Origin: an uncultured Prevotella sp.
GTDB taxonomy: Bacteria; Bacteroidota; Bacteroidia; Bacteroidales; Bacteroidaceae
DNA: 64,000 nucleotides
Direction: 5' to 3'
Assembly (NCBI GenBank): GCA_946415245.1
Contig: CAMKRS010000002.1
Span: 62,001-126,000 of the forward strand
A program made the position numbers and the translations under genes. The notes beneath the pieces are model-generated. The model saw only the letters and a list, made by a program, of their open reading frames with translations. It ran no database searches and was not told where the DNA came from. Numbering within the stretch: position 1 is the stretch's first letter; the number at the start of each line of letters is the position of its first letter. Shown here in pieces: positions 8,728 to 18,069 of the stretch.

Positions 8728-9773
8728 TTTTGCAGGTTTTTTAAATTATTATTTATTGATGTCGCTCTAGCCTTAATGATAGTAGACAAATCTGTTTTCA
8801 CCACATTTCCAATACTATAGCGGGTATAGTCATTGTCGCTGATATAATCTGAGCATGGAATGACTTCTCCATCTGAGGTTATAGAGATGTCATGCAAAAA
8901 TTTCACATCTAGTAAATTAAGTGATATTTGAATAAGATTACCATTAACGTGATAAATCATTTCAGACCCACTTGTCAAATAATCAACAAGTCGTTGTCTG
9001 AAAAAATCGCTATTCTCTATTAAAGAATATGTAGTCTCATGAGGAACACAATATTTCAATACGATCCTCTGTCCTGGTTTTGATTCTAAGAATGCAAAGC
9101 TGTTCTCAATTAGTTTAGAAAATAATAAAGGACTGATTGAGAAGGAGGTAAAAGACTTGCCATTTCCTTTTTTAAGGAAAGGGGTAGCGAAGAACTTCTT
9201 TATACCTTTAGCCAAACAAATGTCAACTATTGAAAAGTATTCGTCTATACTATTTTTATTCAGGCAAGTTGACACATCAATAATATTACTATGCTCCGAG
9301 AGTGATTCCAGAAGACTTATTGTCTGAGAAAAGACATTCTTCCCTCTCACAAAATTGTGAGTATCCTCAGTACCATCAATGCTAAATTCCAAATAATCAA
9401 TACCCTCATCAATTAAAGACCTATAAAACAAGGGTTGCCCCGTACCATTAGAAACAAGACCAGAATAAGTATTATCAAGACTTTTAATATATGACACAAT
9501 TGCGAGGACACGATTATCCAAGGAACTTTCTCTTCCAGAGATATGGAAATGACGTATGCCTTCTCCATACAAAGCTCCTATTACATTTTTCCAGTCCTGC
9601 AGAGATAAAAGCCGCCCTATTGTACTAGTATTACCAAAATAACAATGTTTACATTGTAGATTACAGGTATCACTTATAAACAGATCTACAACAAGGTCGC
9701 TAAGATTTGGCTTGTATTCTACATTGTCAAATCTTATATATTGCGATAACCAATTGTGGAGAGTCTTATCCAT
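8724..9773 (-). CDS. Radical SAM enzyme, probable peptide maturase
   Basis: About 349 residues from the start at 9773, chosen because this ATG overlaps the stop of the upstream gene as ATGGATAA; a longer frame to 9812 would overlap more deeply. The radical SAM cluster motif is CNLQCKHC (Cys37, Cys41, Cys44). It is followed by the SAM-binding region HFHISGRESSLD and SIDGTEDTHNFVRG, typical of the anSME/SPASM branch. The C-terminus has DISITSDGEVIPCSDYIS, a SPASM-like start, but only isolated cysteines, so the auxiliary cluster domain is truncated or absent. The next gene downstream is the candidate precursor A, in ATGA overlap. It would install a radical-mediated modification on the two peptides; the chemistry is not predictable here. 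Confidence 0.8.
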   Translation of the reverse strand: MDKTLHNWLSQYIRFDNVEYKPNLSDLVVDLFISDTCNLQCKHCYFGNTSTIGRLLSLQDWKNVIGALYGEGIRHFHISGRESSLDNRVLAIVSYIKSLDNTYSGLVSNGTGQPLFYRSLIDEGIDYLEFSIDGTEDTHNFVRGKNVFSQTISLLESLSEHSNIIDVSTCLNKNSIDEYFSIVDICLAKGIKKFFATPFLKKGNGKSFTSFSISPLLFSKLIENSFAFLESKPGQRIVLKYCVPHETTYSLIENSDFFRQRLVDYLTSGSEMIYHVNGNLIQISLNLLDVKFLHDISITSDGEVIPCSDYISDNDYTRYSIGNVVKTDLSTIIKARATSINNNLKNLQK

Positions 9774-10704
9774 AATAAGTGATATAATCAGCATTCTTCT
9801 CGGGGTTATCAATTATTGAACGATATCCCCCTTCACTGTTCTTATATAAATGCTCAATTTTCTTTGGTTCAGCATCATTCATACCAAATTTATATGTTTC
9901 AACTGTTGTCAATTTCATATCATCTGTAGGATATAAATCCAAAACGATGCGTTTTGTAGTATCCGAGTATATATTCGGTATCGAGAAATAGTCTGTCTTA
10001 GCGAATGCCGTTTTTGGCCACATCCAGTTAAACTCGATATCAAATAAATCTCCAACGGCTTTATGCTCCTTAAAATAGATTTCAACATACTTTATATTAG
10101 AATCCTGAGAATTCTTCAACACGCTGTAATCAAGTGCCTGATTAATTCTTAAATCCTTTACTGAGAAGCCAATCTTTGTTAATGGAACATCACCAGCACC
10201 TGCTATACAAAACCTAAAAGAATTCGTTTTCTCAACACACTCTCCAGTAAATTTATATGTAACTTTATTATCCTTACATTTTCCTGTTCCGACTAATTTC
10301 CTAGTAACATGTATCTCATACAAGTAAACAGGATTCTTCAAAAATGAAATGGCATTTCTCCACATAAAAGTATACAAAAGATGCCACTTCTGAAAGAAAG
10401 GAACATTTATCAGCTGTTCTAATAATTTTATACGTTCTTCCTTCTTAGCCAATTCTTGCTCAATCAAGCGCTGGCTATCTTCCAGAGTCTGGATCTTTTC
10501 TTCTTGAACACGAATCCTTCTCGACTGTGCATATATTTTTATTGCAAGGACAATAATTGTCAATGCAATTAAAACTATAGCAAAAATAAGAGCATAGTTG
10601 AATAATTCTGGTTTAAATAAATCTGTCAAAAGAACCGCCAGTATACTTAGTCCAGAACTTACCATAGAAAGCAATTTCTCTCCCTGATTTAATTTGACCG
10701 CCAT
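9766..10704 (-). CDS. Membrane-anchored coiled-coil protein of the radical SAM cluster
   Basis: About 312 residues. The start at 10704 (MAVKLNQ) is preferred because a -7 promoter element lies at 10729-10736, across the longer start at 10731. Two hydrophobic helices (about residues 12-29 and 36-55: LFNYALIFAIVLIALTIIVL) are followed by a coiled coil (residues 60-100, QEEKIQTLEDSQRLIEQELA) and a C-terminal beta-rich cytoplasmic domain of about 190 residues that I do not recognise. Its last codons overlap the radical SAM start by 8 bases, so the two products are probably made together. It could be a membrane receptor, exporter partner or effector for the peptide system. Confidence 0.65.
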   Translation of the reverse strand: MAVKLNQGEKLLSMVSSGLSILAVLLTDLFKPELFNYALIFAIVLIALTIIVLAIKIYAQSRRIRVQEEKIQTLEDSQRLIEQELAKKEERIKLLEQLINVPFFQKWHLLYTFMWRNAISFLKNPVYLYEIHVTRKLVGTGKCKDNKVTYKFTGECVEKTNSFRFCIAGAGDVPLTKIGFSVKDLRINQALDYSVLKNSQDSNIKYVEIYFKEHKAVGDLFDIEFNWMWPKTAFAKTDYFSIPNIYSDTTKRIVLDLYPTDDMKLTTVETYKFGMNDAEPKKIEHLYKNSEGGYRSIIDNPEKNADYITYYG

Positions 10705-10728
10705 AATTGATATATTTGTTTCTAGGTG

Positions 10729-10736
10729 CAAATATA
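10729..10736 (-). promoter_or_regulatory. -7 element for the radical SAM/peptide cluster
   Basis: TATATTTG on the minus strand matches the Bacteroidetes -7 consensus and lies about 25 bases upstream of the start at 10704. No other promoter-like element was seen before the two peptide genes, so the cluster may be read from here. Confidence 0.45.
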
Positions 10737-10904
10737 TGTATTTTCTATGAGAAAAAGAAAAAAAACACCTTTTTTTTATTAATCATCCACATATTTTTAT
10801 TTCTGTACTGTCTTTGGGATCATTTTTTCCAGCTCATCTGACAAGATTCATTCGATAAGTTTAACGACAAATTCATATGTTTTTAGCAAAAAGCATAGCA
10901 AAAA

Positions 10905-10936
10905 TTTGGAGAAACAAATAAAAACGACTACCTTTG
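10905..10936 (+). promoter_or_regulatory. Promoter of the type III CRISPR-Cas operon
   Basis: TTTG at 10905-10908 and TACCTTTG at 10929-10936 with a 20-base spacer form a full Bacteroidetes promoter. It lies 30 bases before the cas6 start at 10967 and overlaps the earlier possible ATG at 10934, which rules that start out. All eleven genes to 22436 follow with gaps under 13 bases. Confidence 0.75.
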
Positions 10937-10966
10937 TGGCATAAAACTAAAAACTGCATTACAATT

Positions 10967-11635
10967 ATGCCCCAACTACAAACGCTGATATTACAATTCA
11001 CCAACGAGCTAACCCAGAATGACATACCAAAGTTTCGGGGAGCCGTTATTGCTTCTTTGAAAGAGAAGAACATCCTCTACCACAACCATATAGAGGACAA
11101 TTTCAGATATGCTTATCCTTTGATACAATACAAGCGGATCCACCAAAAAGCGGCCATTATCTGTATCGGAGAGGGCGTGAAAGCTATCCACGAGTTATTC
11201 GCTTCAGACAATTTTTTATTTAAGATCGGAGAAAAAGAGGTCGAGATGAAGATGGATTATGCCAAGGCATACGACAACGACATATGCATCCGTGACACCA
11301 TCCAGCATTATCGCATTCGGAACTGGCTCCCACTTAACTCCGAAAACTACGCAAAGTACCAGAGTGCTGATAACCTTGTCGAAAAGATTCAGATTCTGGA
11401 AAGGGTTTTAACAGGAAATATTCTATCTTTTCTTAAAGGTGTTAATATTTTTCTGGAAGAACAGTTTGATCTTCACATTACTGAGATAACTGATCAGAAG
11501 CCTGCTACCTATAAAAAAGTTAGACTTATGGCTTTTGACATAGAATTCAAGACAAATCTATCTCTTCCCCAGTATATTGGCATTGGGAAAAATGCCAGTA
11601 TGGGATTTGGAACATTGACAACAATCACTAATTAA
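10967..11635 (+). CDS. cas6: Cas6 CRISPR RNA endoribonuclease
   Basis: 222 residues from MPQLQTLI. The C-terminal glycine-rich loop GIGKNASMGFG, just before the end, is the Cas6 signature. The N-terminal half contains a ferredoxin-like strand/helix pattern and a segment (PLIQYKRIHQKAAIICIGEG) typical of Bacteroidetes Cas6. It would cut the long CRISPR transcript within each repeat to give crRNAs for the type III complex. It is the first gene of the operon, 30 bases behind the promoter and 12 bases before cas10. The catalytic histidine cannot be assigned with certainty by eye. Confidence 0.8.
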   Translation: MPQLQTLILQFTNELTQNDIPKFRGAVIASLKEKNILYHNHIEDNFRYAYPLIQYKRIHQKAAIICIGEGVKAIHELFASDNFLFKIGEKEVEMKMDYAKAYDNDICIRDTIQHYRIRNWLPLNSENYAKYQSADNLVEKIQILERVLTGNILSFLKGVNIFLEEQFDLHITEITDQKPATYKKVRLMAFDIEFKTNLSLPQYIGIGKNASMGFGTLTTITN

Positions 11636-11647
11636 AACTATCATATT

Positions 11648-13108
11648 ATGAGCAAGTATCTTTATGGTGCTGCCGTACAAGGCATCCAGGACTTCATTTT
11701 CAAGACCAATGAACTCAAACACATTGTAGGTGCGAGTGAGTTGGTTGAGCAAATCTGCACTGAAGCGTTCGAGGAGTTTGCCGAGAAGGCTGAAAAAGAA
11801 AAATCGGGAGAGTCTGTTGTACGAGCAGCCGGAAACATCAAGTTTATTTTTGAGAAAGAAGAGGACTGTAGAAAAGCTGTTCTCATGTTCCCTAAGAAAG
11901 TAATGACAATGGCACCCGGCATTACCGTGAGTCAAGCCGTTGTTCCTTTTGATGATGATTTCGGGAAAGCTATTGATGACATCGAGGCTTTACTGAAAAT
12001 TCAACGCAACAAGCCCTCTCGCAGTGTAACAGGTGGTCTGATTGGCATTAAACGAGCCAATAACACAGGGCTTCCTGTTACAAATATTAAGAAGGGAGAA
12101 TATCTAGATGACTCTACGATTCAAAAAGAAGTCTTCCAAAATATGATCGGCTTGTGCACGAAAAGTTTTGGTGACGACAAGCTTTATGCTAAGGAATTAG
12201 CGTTTAACATCTCTGAGATAACAGACAAAAACGATTGGATTGCCATCATCCATGCTGACGGAAACGGACTTGGAAAGGTTGTTCAGGCTGTTGGTAAGCA
12301 GAAGGATGTATTTAGAGAATTTTCACAAAAACTAGACACTGCCACAAAAGAAGCAGCCAACATAGCATTCAAATCTGTAGCGGACAAGTTTAAAGATAAG
12401 GCGATTATTCCGATTCGTCCCGTTGTGCTTAGTGGCGACGACATGACTGTCATCATCCGTGGTGACTTGGCATTAGACTATGCCAACGCCTTTATTACAG
12501 CTTTTGAAGATACAACCAAAACCCACTTAGGCAAGATCCTTCGAGATCAAGGTGTTTTTGCTGAAGGCAAAGACTATCTGACTGCATGTGCAGGAATAGC
12601 ATACATCAAATCTTCCTATCCTTTCTATTATGGATATCAATTGGCGGAAGATTTGTGCAGTCAGGCCAAAAAAGACACGAAAGCCATACATGGAGCCGAA
12701 ACCAACTATCTACCTTCTTCATGTTTGATGTTTCACAAGGTCCAAGACAGCTTTATTTTCGACTACAATGACATTGTCAAAAGAGAGCTCACAGCCAAAG
12801 ACGGCCTTTCATTCAAGTCTGGACCATATTATATCCAGCCACAAGACTCAAAGAATACCATTGAAGACTTAATTAATGCCAGCAAATTACTCAACAGTGA
12901 GAATGGAGATGGTATCAAGTCTGGTATCAGGAACTGGATATCACTCCGTATTGAAGACAAGAACAAGGCCGATCAGCGTAAAAACAGAATGCTTCAAATC
13001 TTCACTGACGACAAAATTGTTGAGACTCTAACCAAGGAGAAAGACATGCGTTGTATGGCTTACGATGTCTTGGCATATAATACCATCATCAATCAGCAAA
13101 CTAAATAA
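11648..13108 (+). CDS. cas10: Cas10 (large subunit, no HD domain)
   Basis: 486 residues, short for Cas10 (often 700 or more). The protein starts directly at the first palm domain; there is no N-terminal HD nuclease. Palm 1 has HADGNGLGK (Asp204) and palm 2 has LSGDDM at about residue 262-265, where the usual motif is GGDD. The Ser-for-Gly change at the first position leaves both metal-binding aspartates. The protein therefore probably makes cyclic oligoadenylate when the complex binds target RNA but cannot cut single-stranded DNA through HD. The CARF-containing genes downstream fit a cOA-signalling system. Confidence 0.85.
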   Translation: MSKYLYGAAVQGIQDFIFKTNELKHIVGASELVEQICTEAFEEFAEKAEKEKSGESVVRAAGNIKFIFEKEEDCRKAVLMFPKKVMTMAPGITVSQAVVPFDDDFGKAIDDIEALLKIQRNKPSRSVTGGLIGIKRANNTGLPVTNIKKGEYLDDSTIQKEVFQNMIGLCTKSFGDDKLYAKELAFNISEITDKNDWIAIIHADGNGLGKVVQAVGKQKDVFREFSQKLDTATKEAANIAFKSVADKFKDKAIIPIRPVVLSGDDMTVIIRGDLALDYANAFITAFEDTTKTHLGKILRDQGVFAEGKDYLTACAGIAYIKSSYPFYYGYQLAEDLCSQAKKDTKAIHGAETNYLPSSCLMFHKVQDSFIFDYNDIVKRELTAKDGLSFKSGPYYIQPQDSKNTIEDLINASKLLNSENGDGIKSGIRNWISLRIEDKNKADQRKNRMLQIFTDDKIVETLTKEKDMRCMAYDVLAYNTIINQQTK

Positions 13109-13119
13109 TATAATAAGGT

Positions 13120-13662
13120 ATGAGCACGATTAAATACGAAATAGAGTTTTTCTCTAATTGGCACTGTGGTTCAGGCTTGGCTGCAGGTGCTGATGTTGAT
13201 GCATTAGTCATCAAAGACAGGAATGGGCTACCTTATGTTCCTGGACGGACATTAAAGGGCCTCCTTCGGGATGCAGCAACCAATCTTTCTGTTGAAAAAG
13301 AGATTGTCAGTACTGTCTTTGGAGTGTCTGGTGATGAAGATGACCATAAGACTGGCTGTTCTTTCTTTGGAAATGCTACTATACCTTCTGTAGAATACCA
13401 ATATATTGTAGAAAATGGATTAGCACCTCATCTATATCAAACCTTTGCATCTACGAGAATTGACGAAAACGGCATTGCCAAAGATAATACATTAAGAAAA
13501 ATAGAAACTGTTGTTCCATGTAAGTTAGAGGGCGAAATACTTAATGTTCCTGCTGGAGCAGAACAGACTATAGAATACGCCATGTGTTTCATCAAACGTA
13601 TGGGAACAGGCAGGAATCGCGGTTATGGACGTTGCAAATTATCAATAAAGAAGGAGGTTTGA
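13120..13662 (+). CDS. Cas7-like RAMP backbone subunit (Csm3-type)
   Basis: 180 residues, a single RAMP domain. YVPGRTLKGLLRDAA is the standard Cas7/Csm3 helix after the first strand, and MGTGRNRGYGRCKLSI at the C-terminus is the glycine-rich loop. The acidic residues in LAAGADVDALVIKDRNG lie where Csm3 has its RNA-cleaving Asp. It would form the repeating backbone along the crRNA and cut target RNA at regular steps. It starts 11 bases after cas10 and ends one base before csx10. Confidence 0.8.
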   Translation: MSTIKYEIEFFSNWHCGSGLAAGADVDALVIKDRNGLPYVPGRTLKGLLRDAATNLSVEKEIVSTVFGVSGDEDDHKTGCSFFGNATIPSVEYQYIVENGLAPHLYQTFASTRIDENGIAKDNTLRKIETVVPCKLEGEILNVPAGAEQTIEYAMCFIKRMGTGRNRGYGRCKLSIKKEV

Positions 13663-13663
13663 T

Positions 13664-15103
13664 ATGACAAAGACTTTAAAATTCAAATGTACGCTTGAGT
13701 CTGACCTTGTATTAAGCCAGACATCCAGTAGTGAGGGTAACCAGAAAACGCTGGACTTCATACCTGGAAATAATTTTCTTGGTATTGTTGCTAGTAAGAT
13801 ATATGATGACGATTCTTCAGAATCATTGGAGCTGTTCCATTCCGGCAAAGTGCGCTTTGGCGATGCTCACCCATCAATTGATGGTATTCGTGGACTGAAA
13901 GTTCCTGCATCTATGTATTATCCCAAATTATCGTCTGCCAGTGAGGAGTGCTATATTCACCATCTGACAGATCATAATAGCGAAGACATTAAGTCCAAGC
14001 AACTCAAGCAGTGCCGTGAGGGTTTCTATGCTTTTGGAGAAACGACAGGTAAGCCTGTTGATATCCAGAAGAATTTCACCATCAAATCAGCCTATGACAG
14101 TGAAGTCCGTCGTAGCAAAGACGGTCAAATGTTTGGATATGAATCACTATCCAAAGGTTTAGTATTGTATTTCGAGGTGGAATCAGAATTATCCGAGGAG
14201 ATGAACGAAAAGCTCATCAAAAATCTCTGTGGAAAGAAGCACATCGGTCACTCTCGCTCAGCAGAATTTGGTTTGGTGTCTATTGAGCAAGCAGACTTTA
14301 ATGAGATCATATCTTCAAAGTCAGATGGAAACATGGAATTTGTTACTGTTTATGCAGACAGCCGTCTGATATTCCTCGATGAGAATGGAGAACCAACATA
14401 CCAACCTACAGCAGAAGACCTTGGAGTGAATGGTGGCGAAATTGACTGGTCAAAGAGCCAGATACGCACCTTCCAATATGCGCCATGGAATGGAAAGCGA
14501 CATACCTATGAGGCAGACCGCTGTGGCATAGAAAAGGGAAGCGTATTTGTTATTAAATTGGATGGTGCCACCTGTCCTGAGAAGAGTCAATATGTAGGCT
14601 CATACAAGAATGAAGGGTTTGGCAAGGTCATTTACAATCCCGTTTTCCTCGCAGGAAAGCCTGGGGAGCAAGGCAAGGCCTTATTTACCTTAGAAGAAAA
14701 GAAACAGGAAATGACATCTACCTCTAACACTCCGAGGCCTAATTCTTCTTTGATTGTCTTCCTGGACAACAAAAAGGAAGCCGCAAAAAGCAACCAAAGC
14801 GTTTATCTAGTTGTACAAGAGGAAGTTATACAACTTGAACCTTTCTTCAGAAAAGGTAAGTTTGCTTCACAATGGGGTTCCATCCGTAGTTTGGCAATGA
14901 TAACTTCCGACGGTCAACAGCTCATCACAGCGATAGATGCTTTCCTGTCGCATGGTGTCGCAAAAGACAAATGGGAAGAACAGAACCGAAAGGGACGACT
15001 TGACAAATTTATGGGTGACCACGTCAATGAGGATTTACAAAGTATCATGATTAACTTGGCGTCTGAGATGGCCAAGAAATGTAAAGCAAGAGAGGAGGAT
15101 TAA
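13664..15103 (+). CDS. csx10: Csx10-like RAMP (Cas5-type, type III-D)
   Basis: 479 residues. The N-terminus (ESDLVLSQTSSSEGNQKTLD, then FIPGNNFLGIVASKIY) and the glycine-rich KKHIGHSRSAEFG segment match Csx10, the Cas5-like subunit that defines type III-D. The C-terminal part contains SQWGSIRSLAM followed by a helical tail, which also occurs in this family and may act like a small Cas11-type subunit. It would hold the crRNA 5' handle next to Cas10. The gene is tightly packed, with 1-2 bases to each neighbour. Confidence 0.75.
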   Translation: MTKTLKFKCTLESDLVLSQTSSSEGNQKTLDFIPGNNFLGIVASKIYDDDSSESLELFHSGKVRFGDAHPSIDGIRGLKVPASMYYPKLSSASEECYIHHLTDHNSEDIKSKQLKQCREGFYAFGETTGKPVDIQKNFTIKSAYDSEVRRSKDGQMFGYESLSKGLVLYFEVESELSEEMNEKLIKNLCGKKHIGHSRSAEFGLVSIEQADFNEIISSKSDGNMEFVTVYADSRLIFLDENGEPTYQPTAEDLGVNGGEIDWSKSQIRTFQYAPWNGKRHTYEADRCGIEKGSVFVIKLDGATCPEKSQYVGSYKNEGFGKVIYNPVFLAGKPGEQGKALFTLEEKKQEMTSTSNTPRPNSSLIVFLDNKKEAAKSNQSVYLVVQEEVIQLEPFFRKGKFASQWGSIRSLAMITSDGQQLITAIDAFLSHGVAKDKWEEQNRKGRLDKFMGDHVNEDLQSIMINLASEMAKKCKAREED

Positions 15104-15105
15104 CA

Positions 15106-16536
15106 ATGAAGAATCAATATCGATTTTTAGCACGTATTATTATTGAGGCCAAGACACCACTCAACATTGGTAGTGGCAATAAAGGCATCAAAAGCGATTC
15201 GCTTGTCTTGAGAGACATCAACGGCTTGCCCTTTATTCCTGGCACGACGATAGCCGGACTATTAAGGCATTCCATTACGGTTGAAAGAAAAGATAATGAG
15301 AATGAAAAGGATTACGACCAAAGGTTAGATAAACTGAGAGGTCCTTTGATGGGAAATCAGGAAATTGGCTCTCCGCTTATCATCACAGAAGCCAAGATGC
15401 TTGACAGTGATAGTACAGTCCTTGATGGTATCATCTCTCAAGAAAAGCTCACCAGTGAGTTCCTAGCCAATTACCGTCAGTTGCCTATCCGCCAGCATGC
15501 GAAGATTGGTCATCGTGGAGCCACACTGAAGGGTGGAAAATTTGATGAAGAGATTGTGTTGAAAGGCACCCGCTTCTGCTTTGAAATGGAAATGCTTTCT
15601 TCCAACAATGAAGATGAGACCAAGTTTAAGGAATTGCTTGACGCCCTGAGCTCTGACACCTTCCGCATTGGTTCTGGTAGTCGTTCGGGCTTTGGTGAGA
15701 TAGAAGTAGTTGGTGGTCAATGCCAATACAAGATGATCGACCTTACAGAGGATAAACAGAAAGAGTGGTATCTGAAGAAATCATCTTCACTGAGCGAAGA
15801 CTGGCAGGATGCAGAGATCATTGACCTAAAAAAGCCAAAGGCGGAGGGATGGACAACCTATGAAATAAAGTTGAACCCTGTTGACTTTATGCTCTTTGGC
15901 TCGGGCTTTGGTAATGATAAGGCAGATATGACTTTCGTCCGTGAGTCGTTTGTTGATTGGAGTACCAATCCAGCAACTATTAAAGATCGCGAACGTGTGA
16001 TTTTCATTCCTGCCTCATCTGTAAAGGGTGCCCTTTCACATCGTTTGGCATTCCACTACAATAAAATAAAAGAAGTCTTTGCCGACACATTAGCAGAAGG
16101 AAAAGTAATCGAAGACTTTGTGGGCAAGAATAATGAAGCCGTTAAAGCCATATTTGGTTCTGAAGGCGAAAAGGGTGCTGACGGGAAAATGCAGAATAAA
16201 CTTCGTGGAAATGTTCTGATATCCGATATTATCCAGGAGACATCCGTCTCTCCTAAAATCCTGAATCATGTCTCTATTGATCGTTTTACTGGCGGAGCCA
16301 TCGACGGTGCACTTTTCAGCGAAGAAACACTTTATGCCAAAGGACAGTCTTTTGAATTGAAACTCTTGGTAAAAAATAGTGCTATTAGTGACAAGGATGT
16401 CAGGACGGCTTGGGAGAATACATTAGAAGACCTTTGTGCATGTATGCTGCCTCTTGGCGGTGGCGTGAACCGCGGCAATGGTTGTTTTGAAGGTAGAATT
16501 AAAAGAAACGAGGAATTGATTTATGAAAACAATTAA
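15106..16536 (+). CDS. Double Cas7-like RAMP fusion
   Basis: 476 residues with two RAMP domains. Domain 1 (about 1-210) has PFIPGTTIAGLLRHSI and the glycine loop RIGSGSRSGFGEIEV; domain 2 (about 245-470) has IFIPASSVKGALSHRL and PLGGGVNRGNGCFEG. Fusion of two Cas7 units into one chain is known in type III-D and III-E systems and fixes their order in the filament. Its 3' end overlaps the next gene by 14 bases. Assignment to the RAMP superfamily is firm; the exact position in the complex is not known. Confidence 0.8.
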   Translation: MKNQYRFLARIIIEAKTPLNIGSGNKGIKSDSLVLRDINGLPFIPGTTIAGLLRHSITVERKDNENEKDYDQRLDKLRGPLMGNQEIGSPLIITEAKMLDSDSTVLDGIISQEKLTSEFLANYRQLPIRQHAKIGHRGATLKGGKFDEEIVLKGTRFCFEMEMLSSNNEDETKFKELLDALSSDTFRIGSGSRSGFGEIEVVGGQCQYKMIDLTEDKQKEWYLKKSSSLSEDWQDAEIIDLKKPKAEGWTTYEIKLNPVDFMLFGSGFGNDKADMTFVRESFVDWSTNPATIKDRERVIFIPASSVKGALSHRLAFHYNKIKEVFADTLAEGKVIEDFVGKNNEAVKAIFGSEGEKGADGKMQNKLRGNVLISDIIQETSVSPKILNHVSIDRFTGGAIDGALFSEETLYAKGQSFELKLLVKNSAISDKDVRTAWENTLEDLCACMLPLGGGVNRGNGCFEGRIKRNEELIYENN

Positions 16537-16921
16537 GATAAACAAATGCGAAGGCTATCTTTGGTGGAGTGACCAACAAAAGCCTAAGATCTACGACGGA
16601 GAAGCTTTAGACATCTGCTTAGACGAGACCAAGAATCCTTTTGTAGTAGAGGGACAATTCTATGATAAAGGAACAAAGGAGTCATATAGCATCAAATATG
16701 TCGATGGCCAATACCTTATTAATATATATAAGGTGGCAGATGAGGATCTCGTCAATTCAGCCAATGAGACCAAAAGCTATCTTTCTAACCGCATAGACCA
16801 TTGGCTTAGATTCCTGCGCTATTGGGAGGAGAAAGAAGACGAGAACTGCATGGGCATGCCTGTACTCACACTAACCAAAAATGTATTTATCGGATTTAAA
16901 GAAAAGGAGGATGTATTATGA
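16523..16921 (+). CDS. Small type III CRISPR-associated protein (TIGR04423-like)
   Basis: 132 residues. The opening KINKCEGYLWWSDQQKPKIY matches the GYxWxSDxxxP pattern that I recall for the TIGR04423 family, found only with type III systems. It overlaps both neighbours (14 bases upstream, 4 bases downstream), so it is translated with them. It is likely a structural or assembly factor; no catalytic motif is seen. The family call is from memory of the motif. Confidence 0.65.
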   Translation: MKTIKINKCEGYLWWSDQQKPKIYDGEALDICLDETKNPFVVEGQFYDKGTKESYSIKYVDGQYLINIYKVADEDLVNSANETKSYLSNRIDHWLRFLRYWEEKEDENCMGMPVLTLTKNVFIGFKEKEDVL

Positions 16922-18066
16922 TAAAAGCGCCATACAATTTTGTACCATTATCAGAGCATGTTTTCTTTCCAGACTGGTCGGGAAATATATCACAAGATGT
17001 ACCATTCAAAGACGATCATAGTGGATATATCAATATCACGATTAAAGCAGAGACTCCAATCTTTGTAAGAAATGGTCATCCAGCTGATGAAACTGATAAC
17101 GATTTCTCATATGTCAAAGTAGGTGGAAAAAGAAAGTACTTTATTCCTGGTACTACCGTAAAGGGATGCATCAGAAGTGTTCTTGAGATAATGAGTTTTG
17201 GTAAGATGCAGCCTGTGACAGACTCTCATACAGAGAAGAATTACAAGAATTCACCAAAGATGTTAGAGGTTATAAGGCAGAACGAATCTGCAAATGCTCA
17301 AAACGTGAAAAAAGGATCATTAGATTTGGCAGAATGCATTTTCGGGACGGTGAATGATGGTAACAGCCTTCGTGGACGAGTTCAGTTCTCTCATTTTGAA
17401 TGTACCAATGAAGTTGCTATGCCTGAATCGAACAAAGAGTTTTCTGTTGTTTTGAACTCTCCTAATCCTTCAGTATTACCGCTTTATGTTTGCCAAGAGG
17501 GGGATTCCTATGTAGATTATGACAGTGATTATTATCCAGATGCGATCCTAAAAGGATGGAAGAGATATATACTAAGAACAGGCTTTTGGACGAAGAAACC
17601 TGGTAAGGATAACGTAATTACAACATTCAGACCTCTTAATAAAGGCAGTGTGTTTAAAGGACGTATCAATTACCACAATTTGAAAAAAGAGGAACTGGGT
17701 GCGTTAATTTGTGCGTTGACTTGGAATGGTGAAGAAGGTTGCTATCACCATATCGGACAGGCAAAGCCATTTGGATTTGGACGAGTTAGCATCTCTATTG
17801 ATAATGGCCTGGATGAAACTGAGAAGAATTGCGCCCAAGACTTTATCAATACAATAATGAAGTGGCTAGAAGATCTTGGTGAAAAGCCTCGATGGCGTAA
17901 ACACTGGATGATTAACGAATTGTTCATTCTAGCAAAAACAGTCAGGCGTTGGGATGATAAGAAGTTCTATTATATGGAAGGCAAAGAGTCGAAAACAGCC
18001 AAAAAGAACCATGAGTACCTCTATCCCCTAAGTGAATTGTTAAAAGAGGAGAATAATCAGGATTAA
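16918..18066 (+). CDS. RAMP-superfamily CRISPR protein (TIGR03986-like)
   Basis: 382 residues. The start APYNFVPLSEHVFFPDW is the hallmark opening of the TIGR03986 RAMP family, followed by ETPIFVRNG, KYFIPGTTVKGCIRSVLEIM and a C-terminal glycine-rich QAKPFGFGRVSI loop. It probably caps or extends the Cas7 filament. The start overlaps the previous gene by 4 bases (ATGA) and the end is 3 bases from the CARF-HEPN gene. Confidence 0.8.
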   Translation: MIKAPYNFVPLSEHVFFPDWSGNISQDVPFKDDHSGYINITIKAETPIFVRNGHPADETDNDFSYVKVGGKRKYFIPGTTVKGCIRSVLEIMSFGKMQPVTDSHTEKNYKNSPKMLEVIRQNESANAQNVKKGSLDLAECIFGTVNDGNSLRGRVQFSHFECTNEVAMPESNKEFSVVLNSPNPSVLPLYVCQEGDSYVDYDSDYYPDAILKGWKRYILRTGFWTKKPGKDNVITTFRPLNKGSVFKGRINYHNLKKEELGALICALTWNGEEGCYHHIGQAKPFGFGRVSISIDNGLDETEKNCAQDFINTIMKWLEDLGEKPRWRKHWMINELFILAKTVRRWDDKKFYYMEGKESKTAKKNHEYLYPLSELLKEENNQD

Positions 18067-18069
18067 AAT

